From: Pseudomonas citrullilanati
GTDB taxonomy: Bacteria; Pseudomonadota; Gammaproteobacteria; Pseudomonadales; Pseudomonadaceae
Direction of reading: 5' to 3'
Length of the DNA stretch: 64,000 bases
Assembly: GCF_030580855.1 (NCBI RefSeq)
Contig: NZ_JAUQOP010000011.1
Span: 1-64,000 of the forward strand
How positions within the stretch are numbered: the first letter of the stretch is position 1; each line of letters starts with the position of its first letter. Under the pieces are notes generated by a model, which saw only the letters and a program-made list of their open reading frames with translations, was not told the origin of the DNA and did not search any database. Below, in pieces: positions 27,686 to 37,900 of the stretch. The translations under genes were made by a program, and so were the position numbers.

Positions 27686-30496
27686 TCAAGACGTACTACC
27701 AGAACGCCGAGGTCGATTTATTTCCAAGACGTGACGGTTGTACGACCCATAGTCTCGAGGGTTGCGCCCCGTCGGGATGTTGACCTCCTCGGGGATGATG
27801 CCGCTGCAGTTGAAGCAGGCGATGAAAGGCTCCGGTTGCGTCACGCTGGTGATTTTTTCAGTGAACAGATGCGTATCCGAAAGCACCCTTTCTGCTTGCC
27901 CCGGAAAGAGCGCAACGATTGAGTTGAGCACGCGGACTTCCCCATGAGCCCCAGGCCCTCCAGCGCGTTCGGGAATGATGCCGTTGGATTTCTCGATGTG
28001 CGTGGCGATGAGGTGCTGGGTGGGTTGCTGAAGTTCGTGCATGGTCTCGACCGTCCTGCTCAGCGTTGGCTCGAGCTTCAACACATCAGGATCTATGTCG
28101 AGTCGATGGGGCTTATTGTCATTCGCGGCGCTGTATCGTTCGGCCAGGTCGGCCAGGTATTCAGCGGTATTGCCGATCTTGTAGCTGCCGAAATTCAGGT
28201 AGAACCTCTCGCTTTTGGCCGAGCCGTCATAATCCTTGTCCACGCCGCGGTAGTTCTTCGGGCCGGATTTGGGGCCGGTGAGATTATGGTACTCGTTGAG
28301 GCCCACGTGATTGTCGCCATTGCGATCCAGGACTACGCCATAGGAGTGAACGACCAGGTCCTTGCGTTGAGTTTTACTGAAGTTGGAGCTGGCGTCGGGG
28401 TCGAGAGGGACTTCTTGATGAACCCTGGCACCTCTGTTGGCCTTTCTTGTCGGTGGCTCCTGCATCATCGTCCGGGAGCGGGCCTGGCCATCAGCTTTCA
28501 CCCATTGGATGACATCATCTTTCCCCAATCCTTGGTGGTCGACGAACCGGAGCGGGTTGTTCCCCACCATGCAATACAGGTTCAACCCGTCGACTGCCCC
28601 CGCCGGGTCGGGACTGATCCAACGTTGCAGCCACGGCGCGTAATAACGCTGCCCGTAGTAATACAAGCCGCTGGCATCAAGTTCCTTGCCGGAGTAGCGA
28701 ATGGTCCGGTAGTCAGCCTCCACGGCCGAGCGGGACGCCGCCCAAGCGGTGGTCCCATAGGGCAGGTAGCTTTCCTGGCTGATCAGCCCGCCCTGATCAT
28801 CCAGTTCCAGTGAGCTTGAGCCCAGATGATCGCCGAAGCTGTAGCGCAGTGAGTCGCCGGCGATGGCGGAGGGACGGCCTTGAGTCCAGTGCAGATAATG
28901 CACATTGCAGCGTCCTGCCTGCAGGGTAATGACTTCCAGGCGTTCGTTATCCCGCGTGCGAATCTCAAGGCCCGGTAGATAGCGCACTTCCCGGGTGTGG
29001 ATTCTCGTCGCACCTTGGGTTGTCTGGATCTTGCGCACGCGTTGGCCACCGCTGTCGTAGCGATAGCGCTCGATGTCATCGGACGCATTTTCGCGCCGCA
29101 CCAGTACCACGCCGTCGAGCTGATTGCGCAGGTTCCAGGTCAGTGCCTGGCCCGGGGAAAGTGCCTGCTGGTTGCCATTGGCATCGAAGCCCACGGCCAC
29201 GTCGGGCGTCGAATGGCCTTTGTTCCAGGCGCGCAGACGATTGCTCGCGGCGGTCACGTTCAGCGTTCGAGTGTAGTGATTGCCGTCGCGACGATGGCGC
29301 AATTCGATCAGGTTGCCGCCAGCATCGTATTCGTAGTGTTCGGTGAAATTGAACAACTGGCTGGGGTCGATAGGTGTTTTGCCGAGGGTCGGAAGGTCCG
29401 GGGGGCTGGTCAATCCGGCAGCCTCCCGGCCCGTCGCGCTGATCAATTGGTACAGGCTGTCGTAGGTGAATGTGCTGGAGGCTTCGACCCGCTGGTTACT
29501 GCCGAACCGCACCGGTTGGGCCTTGTCCTCCAGGTGCGTCACGTTGCCCACCGGGTCGCAGGTGTAGCGCAGGTCCTGCAGGGTCCTGGCCGCCAGCGAT
29601 GTGCGCAGGGCGGTCAGTCTACCGTTGGCCGGATCGTACACAGCGCGACTGACGACACCGTTGCCGGCCGTCTGGGACTCGATCTGACCGGACGCGTTGT
29701 AGACGAGATCGCTCACGATGACTTTTTCGATCGCCGTGTGTCTTATCTGCAGACCCATGGACTTGAGCTGACCCGTGACATCGAACGAGTAGCGCTGCTG
29801 GTGCTGGGCGGCATCGGTCTGCTGGATCAACCCGGCGAGGGCGTCGTAGCGCCAGCTCGTGGTGTAGCCGTCGCCCGGCTCCAGCAAGCGGTCGCGGTCT
29901 TTTTCCTCTTCTGGCCAGTCGGGTCGTTCGGCGGAGGCCAGCAGGTGCCTGGTCTGGCTGATCGGTTTGGCGCAGAGCCCATAGTCATGGATCAGTAGGG
30001 TGCCGGCACTGTCATCGTGACGGATCAGCGCACCGCACTGGTTGTGCGCCGCGGACTGCGGTGAACTGTCGCCATAGTGCAGGCATTCGACCCTGCGCGG
30101 CACGTCGCCTGCCCCTTGCTCATGGAGGGCGGTCATGCGCAATTGCGTGTCGTAGGTGGTCCGCCAATAAGTGCCTCGCTGATCCCAGCAGTGCGATACC
30201 TGCCCGGCATCCCCAGGCAGGTACAGGCGCCACCCGGCATCGATACTGTCGAGTAATAGCGTCTTGCCGGACAAACTGTAGACAGTCTGCAGGTTCGACC
30301 CGCCCGTTGCCTTGGCAAACAACCGAGGGTCGCGCCGTGCCACCTGCCGTCCCGCCACGTCGTAGTCTTGCTGGGCGATGCGCGCCTGGGAGGGTTCCTG
30401 GGCATCGCGCCGGTAGTAAGCGACTTGTCGCACGGGCAGGCCACGGCCGTCGACGGCATTGATCGTCGGTGTCTTGTGATGAAGGCGTGCGGTCAT
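27686..30496 (-). CDS. tccC: TccC-type Tc toxin component with predicted deaminase toxin domain
   Basis: The C component of a Tc toxin. Residues 1 to about 658 form the conserved RHS/YD-repeat shell, ending in the core signature (YYGQRYYAPWLQRWISPDPAG ... NPLRFVDHQGLG), where the TcC protease releases the variable toxin. The remaining 278 residues are the hypervariable cargo. It contains GAHGEVRVLN (H851-G-E853) and ACFNCSGIIP (C894-x-x-C897), the zinc-binding HxE and CxxC pair of the cytidine-deaminase fold. By eye it is closest to YwqJ-like bacterial toxin deaminases. I see no ADP-ribosyltransferase motif as in Photorhabdus TccC3 or TccC5. Start overlaps the tcaC stop (ATGA) with GGAGG upstream. 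RHS identity is firm; the deaminase call is inferred from motifs. Confidence 0.9.
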   Translation of the reverse strand: MTARLHHKTPTINAVDGRGLPVRQVAYYRRDAQEPSQARIAQQDYDVAGRQVARRDPRLFAKATGGSNLQTVYSLSGKTLLLDSIDAGWRLYLPGDAGQVSHCWDQRGTYWRTTYDTQLRMTALHEQGAGDVPRRVECLHYGDSSPQSAAHNQCGALIRHDDSAGTLLIHDYGLCAKPISQTRHLLASAERPDWPEEEKDRDRLLEPGDGYTTSWRYDALAGLIQQTDAAQHQQRYSFDVTGQLKSMGLQIRHTAIEKVIVSDLVYNASGQIESQTAGNGVVSRAVYDPANGRLTALRTSLAARTLQDLRYTCDPVGNVTHLEDKAQPVRFGSNQRVEASSTFTYDSLYQLISATGREAAGLTSPPDLPTLGKTPIDPSQLFNFTEHYEYDAGGNLIELRHRRDGNHYTRTLNVTAASNRLRAWNKGHSTPDVAVGFDANGNQQALSPGQALTWNLRNQLDGVVLVRRENASDDIERYRYDSGGQRVRKIQTTQGATRIHTREVRYLPGLEIRTRDNERLEVITLQAGRCNVHYLHWTQGRPSAIAGDSLRYSFGDHLGSSSLELDDQGGLISQESYLPYGTTAWAASRSAVEADYRTIRYSGKELDASGLYYYGQRYYAPWLQRWISPDPAGAVDGLNLYCMVGNNPLRFVDHQGLGKDDVIQWVKADGQARSRTMMQEPPTRKANRGARVHQEVPLDPDASSNFSKTQRKDLVVHSYGVVLDRNGDNHVGLNEYHNLTGPKSGPKNYRGVDKDYDGSAKSERFYLNFGSYKIGNTAEYLADLAERYSAANDNKPHRLDIDPDVLKLEPTLSRTVETMHELQQPTQHLIATHIEKSNGIIPERAGGPGAHGEVRVLNSIVALFPGQAERVLSDTHLFTEKITSVTQPEPFIACFNCSGIIPEEVNIPTGRNPRDYGSYNRHVLEINRPRRSGSTS

Positions 30497-33400
30497 GCGC
30501 CACCTCCGGCCGTAGCGGCGTGTTCGGACTGGACTTCTTGCAGCGTGTCATTTTCGTCCTCGTCCACGGTGTACCAGGGGTGGCGAGTGTGGCGCCGCAT
30601 GTAGGAGAGGCCGGCTTGCCTGGCCAGGCGCGTGAGGGTGGGGCGACCGAGGGCGTCATAGAACTGCCGGTCGCAATGGCCGAACTGACGCATGGACACA
30701 TCGTTGATACGGCGATGCTGATCAGCGAAATAAGGGCGGTAGATGCGTACCGCCAAACCCTTGCTGTTGTATTCCACCCGCTCGCTGACCCGCCAGCGCC
30801 TTGCGACGATCTGCTCCATGGGCGCTCCATCCATCAGCGTCAGGTCGCCCTTGGCGTCGACGATGTAAGCCAGGCCCGGTTCGACGAGTTGCTTGCTTTG
30901 CAGGGTTCGTCCGAAACCATCGAAGCAGGTGACGGCGATGCGGATTTGTTTTCGATCGTCATCGGGGTAGCGGTCGGCGACCAGTGTGGCGACGTGCACG
31001 GGTTCACGCGGCACGGCCTCGAGTTCGTGCTTGAGCTTGAGGTCGTCGGCGGAGAATGCCTGAAGCGCCGCCAGCCGGACCCGAGCCGACGCGCAAATAT
31101 GCCCGGCAGGAAGCAGGTCGCCATTGCTCACGCAACGCGCCAGCCAGTCGGTGTCCGCCAGGGCTGCCTTGGATACGCGCCCCATCCAACTGAAGGGCGC
31201 GTAATAGAGCGCCGTGGCGGCATCCTGCAGCGCGTCCCGGCTTTGGCTGATGGCCTCTGCCGGGCTGCGGAACGGTGGCTGTTTGAACTGCGCGAGCGGC
31301 TTGAAGCCCCGGCGCGTGCGCTGCTCGTCGCCATAAAAAGAGGTCGCCAATACTTGGCCGAAACCATCGCTCAGGCTTTCCTGGACATTGCCGTTTGGGT
31401 CGGTGATACGCCGGGGTTGGAGTGAACGGTAATCGTAGGTCGCTTCGATGGCACAGCCATCAGGCTGTTGGAACCGGGTGATCACACAGTGAGGGTTGTC
31501 GTGGCTGATCTCGATCACGCCATGGCTTTCGCTCGGCTGCAAGGTACGGATTTTGTAGAACCCGTCCCATGGGGCATAAGTCGCGAAGCCGCTTTTGACT
31601 GACCAGAGTCGTACGGGGCGGCTGCTCGCGGGAAGAAAATCGGCCATGCGGTGATAGTGATTGCGTTCGAGCATTTTTCCCTTGGGGCGTAATTCCTGGG
31701 GCAGCAAATGGAAGGCCTTGAGGGCGGTTTCGTCCAGCTCGGCCGTTTCCAGATGGTCGGCCAGGGCCTGGAAGTCCGCGACGCCATCCGCCAGGGTGGC
31801 TGCGCTCGAAGCGTCTTTATAGCGCTGCACGGTCAGGCCAGTCAGCACGCTCCGGTCCGTCCAGGTTGTTTGCGTCACGCGTTCGCTGAGGGTTTCGAAG
31901 CTCATGTCCTGAGGCGCCAGCCCTCCGGCTTCGGGAGCCTTGGGGCAGCGCAACGCCTGGGTACGCTGCCGATAAGGCAGGCCCAAGCGCCATGCTTGGG
32001 ACGCTTGCAGGTGAATGAATTCGGCCCGGGTTTCGCTCAGGTAGTAAAACTGTTGCGCCGGATCGTGCGCATCGCGCCACCATCGTTGTAGATCGACGTC
32101 GCTGAATGGAGGGGGATCGTCGGCGGTTTTCCGGCGGGCGTAATGGATGTCCAGGCGGTGAGTGAGGGCGCCGTACAGATCGTGTTGCAGGCTCAAGGTG
32201 AGCTGGCACTGCGGGTCATCGACCGTGCCTTCGTATTGATACGTGATGACTTCCAGCGGCAGCGGTAGCATTCGGGCATAGGACCGCTGGCGCTCGGGCG
32301 CTTGCAGCAGGCGTACGCGATAGCGATGTTCCTGGACCGAGTACAGGGTCCGGGTTTTCCGGCGCCTGTCGACCCCGAATGTCTCGCTTCGCAGCACATG
32401 GCCACTCAACGCTCGGGCCATTTCACTGCGGGTGGCTGGGGTTGGCGCAACCACGGGCATGTCGCGCCCGGTTTCCTCCTGATATTGGCAAAGCAGTGCC
32501 TTGCCCCGCGCCACGGCTTGCGGGTCGTCGTTGTTGTAACCGATACGGGGCATGTCCACCGTTTGCCCGGTATGAAACCAGGTCTTCTTCAGGCTGGGCA
32601 TCGTAAAACCCTGGGCGTCGGCATCGTCGGGGTTGCTTTCATTGTCGGTTTCCAGCAACAGACCGAAGCCGCGAAACTCGCGCTCGACGCCGTCGTAATA
32701 GCCTTGGCGATAGGCAAACTTGCGGGTCAGTCGATTGCCGGTGATTTCATCTACCCGGGTCTGGCTCGAAACCAGATGCAGCGCTATGGGCACATGGCAG
32801 ATCGGGGGCGTGCCGGTCTTGGTATGGGCGGCTTTTTCATCCAGCCATTCCTGCACCGAGCTGCGGTAGCTGATGGTTTCGCTGGCGCCCATGTTGTTGT
32901 ATGTGCCGGTGAGCAGATACGGTTTCGCCTCGACGAAATCGTAGCGCCAGTGTTGCGGTGTGATGTGCGGCACGCTCAGGATCAGGCTGGAGCAGCCGAG
33001 CCCTTGCAGGTCGGCAATGCTCACTTGGCACAAGTTGTCGTAACGCAGCCCTGGAGGCCAGGGCAGCGCGACTGCCGGGTGGAAACCCTGGCCGCAGCGG
33101 TTCATGAAGATCAGTGCCTGGTCCGCTTGCAAATAGATCAGGTCGACGGCGCCGGAGCCATCCAGATCCGCCAGGCGGATGCGCGAGGCATCGAAGGTTT
33201 CGTAGGCTAGCCCGGGAAAGTCCAGCACGATGCCCGTGCCAAAACGCCCGCGACCCAGGTTTGGCCAGCACCGCACTTCGTTGTGACGAATGCGCACCAG
33301 GTGCTGCTGGCCGCTGCCCAGCACATCGCTGAACGCCACCAGTTCGCCGGGCGTGGCGCTGAATATCGCGAGGGCATCCTCATGCTCGTCGCGAACGACT

Positions 33401-34980
33401 TCCCGCGGGGTGGCGAAACCGTGCTCCCGCTGGTTGACGTACAGGCGAACGCTACGCGGGCCGATCAATATCAGGTCGTCGAGCCCTTCGCCTGAAAGGT
33501 CGGCCAATTGCCCTTGAGGATTGAAAAACTCTGCCGGAAGCGCATTGACCGTGGCGAAATCCGACCAGCTTCGATCGGCACCGAGGGAGAAAAAACCGCT
33601 CAGCCCGGGTTGGGCCACGAGCCAGTCCAAACGGCCGTCTCCGGTGAGATCGCTCAACGACTGGCGCATCGGTTTGGCAAGGTCGGCGACCGGGATGGCG
33701 GGTAGCGTCCGCCACGGCGCGTAAGCCACATTGTCGCCTTTGCCCTTGGCCCGTACGGGTTCGCGATAATGCCAGCCCGCGTCGCTTTGATAGAGCACGC
33801 CTGGCAAGCCTTCGCCGTACAAGTCCACCAGTTGATAACGCTGACCATCGTTGAGCCCCGGCATGTTTGCAAAACGTTGCCAGGCGTGGGGCTCCAACCG
33901 GAGCTTGAATTCGCTATAGCTGAATTCGATGGGCGGCCGGCTATCGACGATGGCCGAGTCGCCAAAGGCTTGGTCATGGGCGGCGCTCAGTTGGTGATAG
34001 CCGAGGGATGTCTGGCGATAATCGAGTAGCAGGCGGCGCACCAGGGCGGGGGCGGCTCCCAGTTCCTCGGGAAAGCGGTGAAACATCAGGACCTGGCGGC
34101 ACAGGCGTTCGGTGCGTAGTTCAAAACCGTAGGCGAAGCTGGAAAAACCATCGCCACGGGTTACCCACTGCTGACCTTCGTACGGCGGTTTCTGTTCGTA
34201 GGCCGTGGTCCGCTCGCCATAGTCCAGGACCAATTCGAAGTGCCATTGCACAGAGGCGAGCCGGTCTGTTTTCCATGAGTACAGGTGCGGATCGGCCTTG
34301 AAATTGCCGTAGCGCACCTGGCTCAAATAGCGCTGGGCCGTTGCGTCGGTCTTGTATTGGTAGAGGATGTGTTCGCCGTAGGCGTTCAGGCTTTCCTCCA
34401 GCAGCCATTCGCCGACGCGTTCCGTATCCAGGGGGTCGGCTCGGCGGGAGGCGGGGCTCTTTCCGAACAGGTGCAGGCTGCCATCGGCACTGTGCACCAG
34501 CCAGAAGCCCGCCTTGTCGTCGGGCGCAGACCAATGCTCGATGCGCTCGAAGCTGTGTTCGATGCGGGGAAAGTACCGTGTGACGCAGTAGGTCGTGCCC
34601 AGGTCCAGATCGTTGTAACGATCGATGCGGGTCGAGGAGATGACGCCTTGCCGATCTCGCTCGGGCAACCAGATCACCGCGCTGGGGCCGATGATTTCGT
34701 CATCCTCGGTATAGGCTGGCACACCCTTGCTGGTGCAGCGCGCCACGCTGGGCAGTGACAGCCCCCAACCGATGCCGAACACGCCGTTGCCGAGGGAGCT
34801 GGCATAGCTCAGGGACAAGGGCGGAGCAAAGCCGCGCCCGGGTGAAATCGGCAGGGCGATTTCGTAGGACGCTGTACCGTGGGCGCCGATGGCGGCCCAT
34901 CCTTTGCCGATACTTTGAATGGCGCCACCGCCCTTGGGCAATGACGGCGCGGTGACGGGCAGAAGCGGTTGCTCAGTCAC
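30493..34980 (-). CDS. tcaC: TcaC/TcdB-type Tc toxin B component
   Basis: The B component; with the TccC shell it forms the cocoon that holds the toxic domain and docks on the A channel through its beta-propeller. The 1495-aa product begins with the SpvB-like domain (SLPKGGGAIQSIGKGW, NGVFGIGWGLSLPSVARC), followed by a propeller region with DxDGxG-like repeats (LSDLTGDGRLDWLV, LADLDGSGAVDLIY) and the TcdB middle domains and an RHS-type C-terminal part. The start is a GTG whose last bases overlap the tcaB stop (GTGA), with GAGG 6 nt ahead, so translation is coupled. It is full length for the family. Confidence 0.93.
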   Translation of the reverse strand: MTEQPLLPVTAPSLPKGGGAIQSIGKGWAAIGAHGTASYEIALPISPGRGFAPPLSLSYASSLGNGVFGIGWGLSLPSVARCTSKGVPAYTEDDEIIGPSAVIWLPERDRQGVISSTRIDRYNDLDLGTTYCVTRYFPRIEHSFERIEHWSAPDDKAGFWLVHSADGSLHLFGKSPASRRADPLDTERVGEWLLEESLNAYGEHILYQYKTDATAQRYLSQVRYGNFKADPHLYSWKTDRLASVQWHFELVLDYGERTTAYEQKPPYEGQQWVTRGDGFSSFAYGFELRTERLCRQVLMFHRFPEELGAAPALVRRLLLDYRQTSLGYHQLSAAHDQAFGDSAIVDSRPPIEFSYSEFKLRLEPHAWQRFANMPGLNDGQRYQLVDLYGEGLPGVLYQSDAGWHYREPVRAKGKGDNVAYAPWRTLPAIPVADLAKPMRQSLSDLTGDGRLDWLVAQPGLSGFFSLGADRSWSDFATVNALPAEFFNPQGQLADLSGEGLDDLILIGPRSVRLYVNQREHGFATPREVVRDEHEDALAIFSATPGELVAFSDVLGSGQQHLVRIRHNEVRCWPNLGRGRFGTGIVLDFPGLAYETFDASRIRLADLDGSGAVDLIYLQADQALIFMNRCGQGFHPAVALPWPPGLRYDNLCQVSIADLQGLGCSSLILSVPHITPQHWRYDFVEAKPYLLTGTYNNMGASETISYRSSVQEWLDEKAAHTKTGTPPICHVPIALHLVSSQTRVDEITGNRLTRKFAYRQGYYDGVEREFRGFGLLLETDNESNPDDADAQGFTMPSLKKTWFHTGQTVDMPRIGYNNDDPQAVARGKALLCQYQEETGRDMPVVAPTPATRSEMARALSGHVLRSETFGVDRRRKTRTLYSVQEHRYRVRLLQAPERQRSYARMLPLPLEVITYQYEGTVDDPQCQLTLSLQHDLYGALTHRLDIHYARRKTADDPPPFSDVDLQRWWRDAHDPAQQFYYLSETRAEFIHLQASQAWRLGLPYRQRTQALRCPKAPEAGGLAPQDMSFETLSERVTQTTWTDRSVLTGLTVQRYKDASSAATLADGVADFQALADHLETAELDETALKAFHLLPQELRPKGKMLERNHYHRMADFLPASSRPVRLWSVKSGFATYAPWDGFYKIRTLQPSESHGVIEISHDNPHCVITRFQQPDGCAIEATYDYRSLQPRRITDPNGNVQESLSDGFGQVLATSFYGDEQRTRRGFKPLAQFKQPPFRSPAEAISQSRDALQDAATALYYAPFSWMGRVSKAALADTDWLARCVSNGDLLPAGHICASARVRLAALQAFSADDLKLKHELEAVPREPVHVATLVADRYPDDDRKQIRIAVTCFDGFGRTLQSKQLVEPGLAYIVDAKGDLTLMDGAPMEQIVARRWRVSERVEYNSKGLAVRIYRPYFADQHRRINDVSMRQFGHCDRQFYDALGRPTLTRLARQAGLSYMRRHTRHPWYTVDEDENDTLQEVQSEHAATAGGGA

Positions 34981-37900
34981 TGCGCACCTCCGCCGACCCT
35001 GGCCGTGTAGCTCACGTGCACGATGACGTCGGTCAGTGATTCAAGCAGGTCTTTTTGCGCTTCGGGGTTTGGGAAGGTCAACTGCCATCGGGAAATGGCC
35101 CCGGTGTATTCGAACGGCAAGTAGCGCTCGTCGTTGAAACTCAGGGTGAACAGCCCGTTGTCGTCGACCCCTGTCGACAGGGCGATCTGCTGGTTGGCGC
35201 GCCGGCTCTCCATGGCGTTGCCTCCCGCCCCCGGCGCCAGGAATACCGTGCTGGCGGTCTGGGTCAGCGTGGCCCGAATGTTTTCATAGGGACCGACGAC
35301 AGCCGGCAAGGTCACGCTGATGGTCTTGAGGCGCCGCAGGTAATGTTGCTGGCCCAGGTAATCGTCTTCGAACAATTGGTGCGTCAGCTCGAACTCGCAG
35401 CGACCTTTCTTCAGGTCGGCGTGCATGTGCGGCCACGCCTTGTTCAAGTGGCTGGCCGGGGTTTTGTCCTTCAGTTGACGCAACGAAACCGTCTTGCGGA
35501 TTTCCAGTTCCCGCTCGTGACGTTGCAGGTAGGCGGCCTGCATCTGCAGCAGGTTCAGCTTGAGCGACTCGCCGGCGCCGAGCCCTCGATAAGTCGTGTG
35601 CCACGCGCCGGGCTGGATGAAGCGGCGGTCGAAGTCGGCCATCTCGTAGCGCCAACAGGCCTCGGCGGCCAGGCACAGGCCCAGGGTCGTGTCGTAGGCC
35701 TGGCGATAGACCACCGCCAGCTGGGCGTTCAGCCATTGGTACAGTTGGGCCTTGGTGAAGCGCTTACCGAGGAAGTCATAGTTGGCCTTGGCCTGGCCCA
35801 GGGTTTTTTCCGCCAGGCGCAATTGCAGGCGGGTGGCGGTTTCCTGCTCGGTGAAATGCGCCAGCTGCGCGTCGATCTGGGCCAGTTCGAGCCACGACTG
35901 ATCGAAGGCGTGATGCCATTCCTCCCACCGCCGATTGAATGCAGCCAGGCGGTCGCATTGGTCCGCTGCCGTGCGGGCGATGATGGCGGCGCTGTGGGCC
36001 GCCGCGGAAGCGGCGAGCGCTGGCCCTTCCCAACGGCTGCCACCGTAGGCGAAGCCAAAGAGATTTGGCAAGATCATCATGCCGGCTGCCGTGATCTGGC
36101 CGGTCATTGCCGCCAGCTCCGAGGCGCCGCTGAGCAGATAGTACTGGGTGGCGTGTGTCTCGGGGTCGCTCAGATTGTCCTTCAGCAGTTTTTCGTAGTG
36201 GCTGGCGCGGCCCTGGACGATCGCTTTGCTGGCCAGCAATTCCTGGCGGTGCCGCCGGTCGATGTTCAACGCCTGGCGTTGCAAGTCGATGGACATTTTC
36301 GCCAGGTCCCAGGCTTGCTGTTGTTGCAGTTCCTGCAATTGGGCCTGTTCCTTGCGTTCGATCAGCGAGAGCAGCGTGGCACCGAACTGGCTGAGGGTTT
36401 CAACGGCGTGCTGTGCCTGGCTGTGCATGACCGTGAAGCGGTAGTGAGGAATGGGGACCGTCGGCAAATGGGCCGCGGCACCGCTCGGGTTATTCGAGGC
36501 GCGGTTTTCGGCTAGGGTGCGCGGGTCCAGCGGGGCGGCGAACACGGGCAGATGCAGCGGCTTGCCGGCGATATCGAGGTTATGCCGCAGGTTATGCAGG
36601 CGACTTTCGGCGACGTCCCAGCACGTCAGCAACTGTGGATTGAACGGCACGCGCAGGTACGGACTGTCGATCGCCGCCAGGGAGGCTTGGGAACGACTTT
36701 CCTGCACGGCCGATGGAGAGCTGAGGGTGAGCGGGGGAAGCCGGTTTTCAAAGCGGCGCAGGTCGTCATTGTTCGCGAGGCCCAGGCTGTGAAGGCTGAT
36801 GTCGGTCCACGAGTCGGTCGGTTGAACGACCGGGCGCGGTCCCAGCAAGTCCAGGGTCCGGACGTACCAGAGCTTCGCCTCGCTGAGGCTGTCGGGCGTT
36901 AATTCACGGTACGCGGCGTCGCCTCGGTTGATCAGGATATCCAGGTACAGGAAGTACAGCGCCTTGCGAAAATGCACCGGATGACTGCGGGCAATCTGAT
37001 GAGGATCGTGGGGCGCCTGATGGGCGTACGAAGGCGTATCACGGTCGAGCAAAGGGACGCTTCTCCAGCATTCGGCCCCGTGGCGACCCGGATCGAACAC
37101 ATGGCGCAGCCAGCGTTCGGCTTCCTCGTACCGATGCTCGGTGTTCAGGCGATGGGCGACCAACCAGGGCACGTAGAGGAACAGTTCGGTGAAATAACGG
37201 CCATAGGCTCCGTGGAAGTCCATCGTGCTGTCCAAGTCGCTGGGTATCGCGGGTTCCTGCAGGTGCTGGGTCGTCCAGTCGAACAGTTCATCCAGGCTGT
37301 TCTCGGTGCGGCGGATCAGTTCGGCGGCGAACACAGTGTTCAGTCGGATCGGCGAGCGCGGTCGGCTGGAGGCGTCACTGGCTTCGATCGCGGACTTGTC
37401 GAACGCGATGAACTGAGTGGTTCCCAGCCCGGGTGTCGTGACCTGGGTGATGGTGGGAGGCTGCTGGCGCTTCAAGGGGCGTTTCAGCGTAATGGCCTTG
37501 AGGACGGAATAGAGCTTTATCGCGGGTTCCAGGGGATGAACGAAGGCCACCCCGAAAAGAAGCGTAGTGCCGTCGTGACCGGGATCGCTGTCGGGCCACT
37601 CGACGTCGAAGGATGGCGCCAGATGTTCTGCGGGGGCGGACTCGGCCACGACGGTCAGGTCTTCGTAGGTCAGGGGGCGGTCCGTAAGGGCGGGCGGTTG
37701 CCGGAAGACGACGTATTGCTTGTCCAACGGTTCATCACAGAGAACGGCGAGGCGTGTCACCTCAAGAGGCGCGGCGTTCATTGCTTGCAGGGTGATGGTC
37801 TGCGATGGCCTGATGGTGTTTTTACCATTGTTGCGTCGACAGGCTTCGATCAGATGTCTCACGGCCTGCGTGGAAATGAATTTCCCTTCGAGGTCGGTCT

